DNA of 64,000 nt from CBDCTM01 sp965222005 (GTDB taxonomy: Bacteria > Bacteroidota > Bacteroidia > Chitinophagales > Saprospiraceae). The notes under the pieces were generated by a model. That model made no database searches, had not been told where the DNA came from, and was given only the letters and a program-made list of their open reading frames with translations. The translations under genes were made by a program, and so were the position numbers. The stretch covers positions 3,162,001-3,226,000 of the forward strand of contig OZ244935.1 of assembly GCA_965222005.1 (NCBI GenBank). Direction: 5' to 3'. This document shows positions 27,088 through 36,023 of the stretch, piece after piece (positions within the stretch are counted from its first letter, which is position 1; each line of letters starts with the position of its first letter).

Positions 27088-28098
27088 TTAATTTTGATGA
27101 ATCAAATAATTGATGGTTGCGAGGTGATGATCATCGTGCTCGGCTACGAAATACATAAGATCGATGATGCGCATCGGTATCTGCAAGCGTGGGTGCAATG
27201 CACTGGCTATTTGCAATTGATCAAAGTGCTCATGGCAAAGTGTGACCAATTGTTGCCGTTGTGCAGCAAAATCGGCGATATGTTTTTCAACGCTTACAAA
27301 ATCATGATCTGCTTCATGTGTTTTTTTATTCGTTAAATCAACCGCACGCATGGTATCAAGCCCGGCTAAAATATCCTGGATGCGTCCTCGCCACAGCGGT
27401 TCAAGATCATTTAAGTGACCGATATTTTGTTTAATCGACCAGCGTCTGTCAGCCTGACTTAGTTTTTCCACAGGAATATGTTTTACCATTTCCTGGATAC
27501 GGAGTGGTGTAAAGCGGAGTCGTTCGAGTAAGCCTTCAGGTTGAGTACTCAGCTGCTTAAAATTGAATGTTCGCTCAAACCAGGGAGCAGGTCGATGAAA
27601 TTGCATAGTATTGGATTTATGTTGTTGTTGAATGTCAAGTATCCGGTCTCGGAAGGATGTTTTGGCAAGGCTGGCTTCCAATTCTTGTAACCCCACCCAC
27701 AAGTCTACCTGGCCTTCTGCATTCATTCGCTCTACTGCTTTTCGCATATCCTGCCAAATTTGCTGTAGTTGCGGTATATTTTGCTTTGCTGCACTACTGA
27801 GGGTAAGCAGGCGTACTCTTCCATCTGATGGATTTGTTTTGGAAACGACCCACCCAGCTTTTTCCAGCTCCTTTACAATTCGAATAATTGAAGGGTGTGT
27901 AAATCCCAGAATAGTAGCGAGTTCTGTAATAGATGCCTGTTTGTTTTCTATTAGTACATAAACTACTGTAAACCATTTCGGATCAAAATCCAGCTGATAG
28001 GCGGCATAAGTTGCCTTGACCTGGGCCTGAATTTGGTCATACAAGCGTTTCATCCTACTGGCCATTGCCAAAATACCGATCTCTTCAATTTGTTGCAT
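27088..28098 (-). CDS. MarR-family regulator fused to a DinB-like domain
   Basis: Residues ~10-150 are a MarR winged helix-turn-helix (TELATILGFTHPSIIRIVKELEKAGWV, then SKTNPSDGRVRLLTLS with the wing Asp-Gly-Arg). Residues ~165-336 are a DinB/YfiT four-helix domain with metal-ligand-type histidines (WSIKQNIGHLNDLEPLW; FVAEHDDHHLATINYL). DinB-fold proteins bind metal and often use thiols; fusion to a MarR domain suggests a ligand- or thiol-sensing repressor. It heads a run with a thioesterase and two acetyltransferases that it may control. Both halves look intact and the reading frame is continuous. Confidence 0.85.
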   Translation of the reverse strand: MQQIEEIGILAMASRMKRLYDQIQAQVKATYAAYQLDFDPKWFTVVYVLIENKQASITELATILGFTHPSIIRIVKELEKAGWVVSKTNPSDGRVRLLTLSSAAKQNIPQLQQIWQDMRKAVERMNAEGQVDLWVGLQELEASLAKTSFRDRILDIQQQHKSNTMQFHRPAPWFERTFNFKQLSTQPEGLLERLRFTPLRIQEMVKHIPVEKLSQADRRWSIKQNIGHLNDLEPLWRGRIQDILAGLDTMRAVDLTNKKTHEADHDFVSVEKHIADFAAQRQQLVTLCHEHFDQLQIASALHPRLQIPMRIIDLMYFVAEHDDHHLATINYLIHQN

Positions 28099-28104
28099 GC
28101 GTTG

Positions 28105-28127
28105 TTAGTTACGTAGTTGATTACTAA
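28105..28127. promoter_or_regulatory. Candidate operator upstream of the MarR-DinB gene
   Basis: TTAGT and ACTAA half-sites spaced 13 bases apart lie 7 bases before the start codon, in the position where a MarR protein would bind its own promoter. The palindrome is short and could be chance. Confidence 0.3.
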
Positions 28128-28195
28128 ATTAAATAAAATTTATTTCTTGCCCAAATTCAGCGGATAAATTTTGATTAAGCACCGCTCAAATAATT

Positions 28196-28282
28196 AATTC
28201 CCGATTTCGGGTTTTAGTGAAGATTGTAAGTGATTGAAAATCAAGTCAATTGAACTAAAACCCGAAATTCAAAGAGGGAATT
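28196..28282. repeat. 87-bp interrupted inverted repeat
   Basis: TTTCGGGTTTTAGT (28205-28218) and ACTAAAACCCGAAA (28254-28267) are perfect 14-bp inverted arms, with an outer AATTCCC/GGGAATT pair. It lies between the end of the S9 pseudogene and the MarR-DinB promoter. It may be a terminator for the minus strand or a third small foldback element. Confidence 0.6.
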
Positions 28283-28321
28283 TAATTTTTGGGCTTTACT
28301 AAACGGAGATGGAGGAAGTTG

Positions 28322-30464
28322 TTAGTTCATCCCTTCTATGTAGGATTGTCCATGTACCACTTTTAAATTTCCCTTTTCAAAGTCTCCTGCTGAAGGTTGC
28401 TGTTTTCCACCAATATGATCGTGCAAAAATTGCTCACCAACTGCCCAAAAAGAAATCCAGCTTTCGGGAGCGCGATAGTCATGCCCTTCTTCCTGGTAGT
28501 AAAAATATATAACTTCTTTTCCTGCTTCTGCCAAGGCATTGGCAAAATTGTCGACCTGTGATTGGGGAACCCGAGCATCTTTACTGCCAGTAGTCAGCAA
28601 CAACGGCTTTTTGATCTGGTGAATATAATTTTGAGGGCTATACTTTTGCAAAAGCATCGTGCCCTCTGCTGTATTCGGATTGCCCACACGGCTTCGCCAC
28701 AGCTCGGAATCAGTAAATGGTATGCGGCAAAAAGCATCCAGATCAGCCGGGCCGTACATACTCAGACCACAGGCAAACAGATCGGGTGAAAAAGCCAGGG
28801 CAGCATTGGTGGCATAGCTACCATACGACCAACCCCATATCGCCAGTTTGTCGGTAGCTGCAATTCCCTGGTCAATCGCCCAACGGCTTACATCTACTTT
28901 ATCATAGTGCATTTTGCGCCCCCATTCTTTATCTCCTGCATCTACAAAAGCTTTGCCCATGCCTGTAGCGCCTCTAAACTCGGTGTTGATGACTGCGTAA
29001 CCACGGTTGGCCAACAACTGAAAATTGCGGGTGTGAAACCAATTGTTCCACTGCGCCACACCTACCCAGGGGCCACCATGAACATACAGCACGGTAGGGA
29101 GCGGCTTATCAGGAATACCATCATTATCGGAGTCGGAGCCGGGAGGTAAATAAACATGTATCGGCAACTCAAGACCGTCACGGGCTTTCACACTGGCAGC
29201 ATAGCGTTTGGGGAGTGTATATTCGGACAGAATGGGGTGATCGCTAAAAAGGAAAGTAAGCTTTCGATTGTGCCGGTCGAAGTGATAATAGTTGTAGGGT
29301 CCACCCCCATGCGACGCAGTAGCCAATATTGGTCATCCGAGCTATTGGCAGCATAGCTGGCATTACCTTGCCAAAGACTGTCGACAAACCGGAAATCAGC
29401 TTCGGCAACAGGGTCGAGAAAATGCCGGCGAGCTTTGGCAAAAACGCCAAAGACCATTTGTGGTTTGCCGTAGCGATCAAGCATGGGAGCGAAGGGCAGG
29501 ATATCGGTTTTTTGATCGGCTACCAGTTCTTTTACAGCTCCGCTTTTGGTATCAATGGCAATCAGTGTAGTTTTATCTTTTTCATGGTTGTCAGTTGCAT
29601 AGATTGTGCTTCCATCCGAGCTTGTTGAAATAATATTCTGAAATCCACCCATAAACATACTCAGATCAAAAGGATAGTCTCTCACTGCTACCCACTTGCT
29701 ATCAGATCTTCTGAATATTGTTTTGCCTCCAATTTGGTTGCGACTTACCGCTGCAACTGGGTTAAGCTGTGCGTCAAAACCCATTTTAGTAAATTGCTGA
29801 AAAGGAAGGATCGGCCCTTCGGGCATTTGCTTCAACAGTGGGTCGATCAAATATAATCCGCTCAGCTCCCGATTGTCGAGCTCCATCATCACAGCTATTC
29901 GCCCGTCTGCTTTCGGCTCGACCGCCATAATTTGCACTGATCGGAAAGGCAGTGGCCGGAAACTGTGCTGAATTCCTGAATCCTGCACCACTGTTAAATA
30001 AGGTATAGCCTCCTTCGCAAGCGTACCTACAATCCCTCCTCCTGGCAGGCTTTGCCAACTGACCAACCGACCATCGAAGCGGATTTGCTTTTCAATGTCA
30101 GGGCTATCAACATTTATGAAAAAAAGCAGGCTATCCTTTGCGGGAATGTTTTTTTGGTAATAAACCCTTTGGCCGTCTCTTGAAAACTGAGTAATGGCCA
30201 ATTAATAAGTTATTGATTTGGGATTGAGATTTTGTCGTCAGGCGAGGCATTTTTTGAGCGAATAGCGAGCTATTTAAGCAAAAAATAACGAAGTATGGCG
30301 GCAAAAGATCAGAGACAAATCGTGAAGTTATTATTTGATCATTACTGAACATTACTTTTTTCTTTGGGTTGAAATAGCAAGTTGCGGGGAATAAGAGAAG
30401 ATATATTTTGAGAGAAGGCGCTTGGAGCAAAAAAACAAAAGATAAGGAACAGTATTTTTCTCAT
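28322..30464 (-). pseudogene. S9-family prolyl oligopeptidase, interrupted by a MITE and a frameshift
   Basis: The N-terminus lies at ATG 30464 (MRKILFLIFCFFAPSAFSQ, a signal peptide, then LIPRNLLFQPKEKSNVQ as in S9 peptidases). It is cut after codon 40 by a 155-bp element (30191-30345). The beta-propeller half continues in frame from 30187 to ~29310. There a frameshift near a G5 run (plus-strand C run 29304-29308) moves translation to the frame of the alpha/beta-hydrolase half, which holds the nucleophile Ser in GWGWSYGSYA, the Asp in GSKDARVP and His in EEGHDYRAP, down to the stop at 28322. Removing the element and adding one base restores a single signal-peptide-bearing dipeptidyl-peptidase-like enzyme. 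Two independent lesions suggest real decay. Confidence 0.85.
30191..30345. mobile_element. 155-bp MITE-like foldback element inserted in the S9 gene
   Basis: The termini GTAATGGCCAATTAATAAGTT and, reversed, GTAATGATCAAATAATAACTT match at about 17 of 21 positions. They are flanked by TGA direct repeats on the plus strand (30188-30190 and 30346-30348; TCA on the gene strand). The interior forms a long imperfect hairpin (GATTTTGTCGTCAGGCGAGG pairing with CGGCAAAAGATC and neighbours). Deleting the element with one repeat restores codons N-V-Q-F-S-R-D-G in frame. It has no coding capacity. Confidence 0.85.
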
Positions 30465-30717
30465 CAGATTTATAATTGAAGTATATCAAAAGATAACTAC
30501 CAAGCTATGATAGTGTTTTGTGAAATGAACTACATTAAGATGTAGAAAATTGAACCAACGCTTAATTTTGAGGACATTGATAGGAAAAACAACCAAATGT
30601 TTTTGTGAATACATATTGTTTTATGACGGTTTGCAGGCAGATTTTCCGAATCTGACAGATAGATAAGGTGTATTTGGCAATATTTTGATATATTGAATTA
30701 CATTAATATCTAAAAGC
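30465..30717. other. AT-rich upstream region of the DUF1800 operon
   Basis: This holds no credible gene. It presumably contains divergent promoters for the S9 pseudogene and the DUF1800 gene, but no exact consensus box was found. Confidence 0.4.
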
Positions 30718-32163
30718 ATGTCAACAATTTTCACTTGCGACCTGGGTACAATAGCTCCCTATATCCCTTCCACACAAATGCCGTGGGATAAATTGAGGGC
30801 GGTGCATTTATTTAGGCGAGCCGGATTTGGTGCTTCGCATGAGCAGATCACTACCGCCCTGGAAAAAACACCTGCCGAGATAGTGGATCAACTCGTCGAT
30901 GAAGCTATAGCTAAACCCATTGCCCCGCCGCCCGAATGGGCTGACTGGAACATCAATGACTACGCTACCTGGGACGAGCTGTTGGAGATCAATCTCAACT
31001 GGCGTCGGGAGTGGGTGAAGGAAATGATTACAGATGGTGTACGGGATAAGATTGCCTTGTTTTGGCACAATCACTTTGTAGCGCGTATCGATGTGTATGT
31101 ATGCCCTTCCTATCATTACCGCTACCGCAAAGCGCTTCAACAACATGCGTTAGGTAATTTTAAAACCTTTGTACACGAGATCGGCCTGACGGGTGCGATG
31201 CTGTATTATCTCAATGGGGTGCAAAATACGAGCATTTCGCCCAACGAAAACTATGCGCGGGAGTTGCTTGAACTATTTACTCTTGGCGCTGATAATGGCT
31301 ACACTCAACAAGACATTGAGGAGGCAGCCCGCGCCCTCACTGGCTGGGTGGGCATCTGGGTGGGCTGTGAAGAGATTGTTCTCGACCCGGGTTGGCATGA
31401 CAATGGGCAAAAGACGATCTTTGGCAGAACGGGCAATTGGGGCTATGACGAGCTGATCGACATTCTTTTTGAGGAGCGGGGCAGCCAAATTGCACAGTTC
31501 ATTTGCAGTAAAATATACAAACATTTTATCAGCCCCAAAGTTGACCAGGGCATAGTAGATGAGATGGCTGCTACCTTTATGGACAATAATTTTGAGCTGG
31601 CGCCCGTGTTCCGACAACTTTTCAAAAGTCAACATTTTTTTAGTGAGGCCTTGATCAATATTCGTGTCAAAGACCCGATCGAATATATGCTGGGTTATAT
31701 CACGGAGGCTGAATTTGGTTATAGTGATTCGGTACTCGATTTGATCATTTACATCGCCTTTGAATTGGGGCAAGAGATTTTGAACCCCGTAGATGTAGCT
31801 GGCTGGCAGGGCGATCGGGCCTGGCTGAATGCCAATACCCTGACCACCCGCTGGCTGATTTCTGATTATTACATCAACATCATCTACGAGCAAGCCCCCA
31901 GCTATTTGATTGACCTTGCCGTAAACTTGATCGGCAATACCAATGATCCGGTTTACGCTACCCAGGTGATCGTGGATCATTTCATACCTATCGGTTTACA
32001 AACGCCAGAGGCTTACGACCAGGCTACTGAAGTGTTTAAATGGGAAGTGCCTCAAAATTACTACGATACCGGCCAGTGGGATCTCAATTACGATACGGTG
32101 GAGATTCAGATAGCCCTCTTGTTGCAACATATTTCCAGGATGCCCGAGTTTCAATTAGGCTGA
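30718..32163 (+). CDS. DUF1800 family protein
   Basis: The N-terminal LRAVHLFRRAGFGASHEQI and internal DKIALFWHNHFV and NENYARELLELFTLG are hallmarks of DUF1800. These proteins almost always pair with a DUF1501 protein, as here (52 bases downstream, using start 32215). No signal peptide is visible. The biochemical role of the pair is not established; surface or periplasmic enzymology has been proposed because the partner carries a Tat signal. The length (481 aa) is normal. Confidence 0.9.
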   Translation: MSTIFTCDLGTIAPYIPSTQMPWDKLRAVHLFRRAGFGASHEQITTALEKTPAEIVDQLVDEAIAKPIAPPPEWADWNINDYATWDELLEINLNWRREWVKEMITDGVRDKIALFWHNHFVARIDVYVCPSYHYRYRKALQQHALGNFKTFVHEIGLTGAMLYYLNGVQNTSISPNENYARELLELFTLGADNGYTQQDIEEAARALTGWVGIWVGCEEIVLDPGWHDNGQKTIFGRTGNWGYDELIDILFEERGSQIAQFICSKIYKHFISPKVDQGIVDEMAATFMDNNFELAPVFRQLFKSQHFFSEALINIRVKDPIEYMLGYITEAEFGYSDSVLDLIIYIAFELGQEILNPVDVAGWQGDRAWLNANTLTTRWLISDYYINIIYEQAPSYLIDLAVNLIGNTNDPVYATQVIVDHFIPIGLQTPEAYDQATEVFKWEVPQNYYDTGQWDLNYDTVEIQIALLLQHISRMPEFQLG

Positions 32164-32214
32164 CCTCAGCTCGCTTTGCAGGATTTCATTTTTAAGCACA
32201 CTAAACTAATCAAA

Positions 32215-33846
32215 ATGGATAAGCATCATAGTCCGAAAAAATATAAAGAGCAGAAGGGCAGTGCCCTCAAGCATGGCAAAGTACACCAGAGCCACCATTC
32301 CCACTGGTCGAGGCGCTCCTTTCTCAAAGGCCTGGGCATCATGGGTGGTGGATCGGTCATGCTGGGTAGCTTGCCCGTGCTGGCCTCCGGCTCCAATGCG
32401 CTGAGTGTAGCTTTGAGTAATGCGAATTCCGACAGGGTGATGGTAATGATTCGGCTAAAAGGAGGCAATGACGGACTCAATACACTGATACCCTTGTACG
32501 ATTATTCCACCTATGCGACCTACCGCCCCAATATTCGAATTCCTGAAAACCAAAGTTGGAAGCTGACGGATGAAATAGCTATGCCCAATTATACCAATGC
32601 ATTGCGCCCTTTGTGGGAAGAGGGCAAAATGAAAGCTATACATAGTGTAGGCTACCCAGACCAAAACCTTTCGCATTTCACCTCCGCAGATATCTGGGCT
32701 TCCGGCGAAAACAACTATCAGCCAAAAACTTCTGGTTTTATGGGCCGGTATTTCGACTATCTGTACCCCGATTATCTAACCAACCCTCCCGCACAGCCCC
32801 CGGCCGTACAAATCGGGAGCCTGGGCAATTTGACCTTCAACAATCCCAACAATCTGAGCATGGGCATTTCGGTATTCAACCCTGAACAGCTGCATGATAT
32901 CGCTCAGACGGGGCAGCTGCATGATCTGGATAACCTGCCCGATTGTTTCTACGGCGATCAAGTAGGCTACGTGAGAGCATTGGCCAATACTACCTTTATT
33001 TATGCCGAAGCAATAAAGGAAGCCTATGATGCAGCTTCAAATGCCGTCACCTATGAGTCTTTTCTGGGAGAGCAGCTGGCCCTGGTGGCGCGGCTCATCA
33101 AAGGAAATCTGGGTGCGAAAGTATATATGGTTACTTTAGATGGCTTTGATACACACGCCGGCCAGCCGGAGCAGCACGAAGCGCTACTCACCAACCTGGC
33201 CACTGATGTAAATAACTTTTATCAGGATTTGGAAGCGGGCAGCTGGAACGATAAGGTATTGAGTATGACGGTTTCGGAATTTGGTCGAAGAGCCTTCCAG
33301 AATGCATCATCCGGCACCGATCATGGAGCAGCAGCGCCACTGTTTTTCTTTGGTGATGGCCTCAATGGCAATGGGCTGCTCGGCTCACTGCCGGATTTGA
33401 ATAACCTGGATAGTGTCGGCAATTTAAAATTTGAAACCGATTTCCGCTCTGTGTATGCTACGGTAATGGAGCACTGGCTTTGCATTGATGCCGATGTGGT
33501 GGACACTGTTTTAGGAGATTATTACGAGCGGATTTCGCTTGGAGTGGATTGTCTGAACGTAGGTACGAATAGTTCAGCGAGTGTGGCTCCTCAAATTGTC
33601 CATAAAGCCATTTATAGAAGCAATGATCAAGTAGCTATTCGGTATAGCTTGCCAGAAGCTATGAGGGTGCGTGTAGAAATATTCAATGTGCTGGGTCAGC
33701 CGGTGGCACAGCTGTACGAGGGCATGCAAATGGCAGGACAGCACGAGCATGGTTTCAAAAATCCCTACCTGGCCCGAGGTGTGTATTACTACCGGATATT
33801 GGTAGGTAATACAGCCTTTAGCAATCCGATACGGTTGGCAAACTGA
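32215..33846 (+). CDS. DUF1501 family protein with Tat signal and T9SS-like C-terminus
   Basis: The start at ATG 32215 gives a His/Lys-rich N-terminus and a twin-arginine signal WSRRSFLKGLGIMGG (Arg33-Arg34). The DUF1501 domain (~60-440) includes IRLKGGNDGLNTLIPL, DGFDTHAGQ and EFGRRAFQN, a sulfatase/phosphatase-like alkaline fold with potential metal ligands. The last ~75 residues (VRVEIFNVLGQPVAQLYEGM ... GVYYYRILVG) form a T9SS sorting domain. The protein would be folded before export by Tat and then be handed to T9SS. It is coupled to the DUF1800 gene. Confidence 0.9.
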   Translation: MDKHHSPKKYKEQKGSALKHGKVHQSHHSHWSRRSFLKGLGIMGGGSVMLGSLPVLASGSNALSVALSNANSDRVMVMIRLKGGNDGLNTLIPLYDYSTYATYRPNIRIPENQSWKLTDEIAMPNYTNALRPLWEEGKMKAIHSVGYPDQNLSHFTSADIWASGENNYQPKTSGFMGRYFDYLYPDYLTNPPAQPPAVQIGSLGNLTFNNPNNLSMGISVFNPEQLHDIAQTGQLHDLDNLPDCFYGDQVGYVRALANTTFIYAEAIKEAYDAASNAVTYESFLGEQLALVARLIKGNLGAKVYMVTLDGFDTHAGQPEQHEALLTNLATDVNNFYQDLEAGSWNDKVLSMTVSEFGRRAFQNASSGTDHGAAAPLFFFGDGLNGNGLLGSLPDLNNLDSVGNLKFETDFRSVYATVMEHWLCIDADVVDTVLGDYYERISLGVDCLNVGTNSSASVAPQIVHKAIYRSNDQVAIRYSLPEAMRVRVEIFNVLGQPVAQLYEGMQMAGQHEHGFKNPYLARGVYYYRILVGNTAFSNPIRLAN

Positions 33847-33882
33847 TCTGCTCCGATGGGCTATTGGTGTAGCCAGGCTCTT

Positions 33883-35916
33883 TTAAAAGCGGATCGTCCA
33901 ACCTTCTTTTTTGGCGTCAGCAGCCTTATAAACTGCTTCATGCACCTGCACCCCGTCCGGATTGATGAGTCGGATACGGTCGCCCCGATTGGAGAGACTG
34001 ACGGAGCGGCTGAGTCGATGATTGTACACCTCGCCGGCAGCCAGAGAGGTGGATTTGCCGATTTTGTGCCGCCTGCCCGATTTGTTTTCGATCGACCAGC
34101 CTTTCAGATCAATTTGCTGATTCGTAGTGTTTAGGATCGATACGCGCTCGTTGCCGCTCTCGCGGCCTTTTACATTGGCCAGCGCAGCTATGATATACAG
34201 CCCCTCGCTAAGGGCCTTTGGAGATGTGGGTGCTGGCTGAACATCCACTGGAGGTGGGTCCACGATAGGGGTGCCCAGCGCTTTTGCAGCCTTTACGGCC
34301 TGTGCCGCATTCACTTTGCCATAGCCAAACCAATCGCAGCGCCCTCTTTTGTATTTGCCTTTATTGTGTTTGAGGATGCTATCCTTTTTAGCGTCTTCAA
34401 TTTTATCCGCGGTTTCTTTCAATATTTTTTTAACCTCTTTGGCCGTAATTTTGGGGTTGGCGGAAATCATCAAAGCGGCAATGCCTGCTACCAGTGGTGT
34501 GGCGCTGGAGGTACCTCCAAAGCTGCCGGTGTAGCGGCTGCTGGCGGTAAAATCGAGGCCAAAAGTTTCGTTGTCGGTAGTCCAGATACTACGGCCCGGC
34601 ACTTTGGCAGAAGGGTCGAGCGGATGCCAGTTGTTGCTGGGAGCTGCTACGCAAACGTCCTTGCCCCAATTGCTGTAAGCTGCTTTTCGGTTTTGGCTGG
34701 TGGATGCCGATACGGCTACAACATCGGGATGGGTGCAATTGCCATTGACAATGGGGCCGGGGGTGTTTTTGGTGATTCCGGTACCGGGATGCCGCCATTT
34801 GAAACCCTTGTTGAGGGGGTCGTTGAGCGGGGCATTAAAGTTGCCGGCGGCAAAAACGATCACGCAGCCTTTTTTGCGAGGGCCACCCTTTTTGGCCAGT
34901 TCACTGAATTTTTTGTGCAACAAACTATGGAGCGGAGCATACACAGGTACCGGCCCCCAACTGCAGGAGATCACATCGGCATGTTGGCCGGCATAGTCAA
35001 ATATTTCGTACAAGGTATTGTCATCGGCTGCCAGATCGAAGCGGATGGGCAGGAAGCCACATCCGGGGGCAACCCCAACAATGCCGGAGCCATTTTCCTC
35101 ACCAATGGCTACGCCTGCACAGGGTGTGCCGTGATAATCATTATTGGCTGCGCGAGGGAAGGGGAAGCTGTCGCCATCCACAAAATCCTTAGGATGGACA
35201 ATTTTTTTACCATTGCCGCGTAAGTCGGGATGGTTGAGGTCGAAGCCATCATCGATTACAGCAACTACTACTTTGCGCCTGCCGCGGGTGATGTTCCAGG
35301 CAGCCGGAGCGTCCACATCAGCTCCTTTGACGAGCTCAATATCCGTACGGCTTTTTAGGTGCCATTGCTTCTTGAAGAGCGTATCGGTGGGGGTGTAGGC
35401 TTTGGCAAAGCGGTTGATGAGATTGGGCTCGGCCATTTCTACTTTGGGATTGTTGATCAGATCGAGAGAGACCTTGACGGGGTTTTTGCCTGCCGAGCTG
35501 GTGACTTTGAAGAGGTAGGTACGGGGCAGGCCTGGATAGTTTTTGACAAACTGCAGACCGTGCAGTTGCAGGAGGTCGTCGATGTCACGGGCTTTGGTAC
35601 CGGGCGCCAGGCGCACTATGATCGTATCGGTTATATAATAGCGGGTAGCTTCATCACCGATTGGGTTGTAGGCGTGGTGAATGACGGCTTTTGTTTTGAG
35701 ATCTTTACGCAACTTATCCATGATGCCGTCGCGATTGCTTTCGCTGGTTTTAATTTTATACACTGTCCGAAAGACCTGCTTGACCTTTTCCACTTCGCTG
35801 ATTTTGTGGACATCTTTCAGCAGCATGCGTTCCGGCAGGATGGCTGTAAAATGCTCGGGCTCTTTTGCAATTTTGATGGATTCGCCACCGCGTTGGAGGA
35901 GGTATGTTTTGGCCAT
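33883..35916 (-). CDS. Subtilisin-like S8 peptidase with lamin-tail domain
   Basis: The 677-aa protein lacks a signal peptide. An N-terminal pro-like region (1-~200) precedes the S8 catalytic domain with Asp222 (VVAVIDDGFD), His262 (NDYHGTPCAG), oxyanion Asn359 (FAAGN) and Ser470 (SFGGTSSATP). Residues ~585-677 form a lamin-tail beta-sandwich (VSILNTTNQQIDLKGWSIEN). It follows the injection-system ATPase by 107 bases on the same strand, so it may be the last gene of that operon. Lack of a Sec signal is compatible with delivery or processing by the contractile system, but that is inference; it could be an independent cytoplasmic protease. Confidence 0.85.
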   Translation of the reverse strand: MAKTYLLQRGGESIKIAKEPEHFTAILPERMLLKDVHKISEVEKVKQVFRTVYKIKTSESNRDGIMDKLRKDLKTKAVIHHAYNPIGDEATRYYITDTIIVRLAPGTKARDIDDLLQLHGLQFVKNYPGLPRTYLFKVTSSAGKNPVKVSLDLINNPKVEMAEPNLINRFAKAYTPTDTLFKKQWHLKSRTDIELVKGADVDAPAAWNITRGRRKVVVAVIDDGFDLNHPDLRGNGKKIVHPKDFVDGDSFPFPRAANNDYHGTPCAGVAIGEENGSGIVGVAPGCGFLPIRFDLAADDNTLYEIFDYAGQHADVISCSWGPVPVYAPLHSLLHKKFSELAKKGGPRKKGCVIVFAAGNFNAPLNDPLNKGFKWRHPGTGITKNTPGPIVNGNCTHPDVVAVSASTSQNRKAAYSNWGKDVCVAAPSNNWHPLDPSAKVPGRSIWTTDNETFGLDFTASSRYTGSFGGTSSATPLVAGIAALMISANPKITAKEVKKILKETADKIEDAKKDSILKHNKGKYKRGRCDWFGYGKVNAAQAVKAAKALGTPIVDPPPVDVQPAPTSPKALSEGLYIIAALANVKGRESGNERVSILNTTNQQIDLKGWSIENKSGRRHKIGKSTSLAAGEVYNHRLSRSVSLSNRGDRIRLINPDGVQVHEAVYKAADAKKEGWTIRF

Positions 35917-36023
35917 AAGGCGCTTGTTTATGGGTTGAGGAATGCTGCCGTAAAATAGTAAAGTTTGGGCAGTAGGTTTATAGCTTGTACAGGCTTATTT
36001 AAAATTGGGAACAAATTTTTTTA

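Noticed and set aside
34366..35223. 285-codon plus-strand open frame opposite the subtilisin
   Set aside because: Shadow of the catalytic domain; the minus-strand triad motifs settle the strand.
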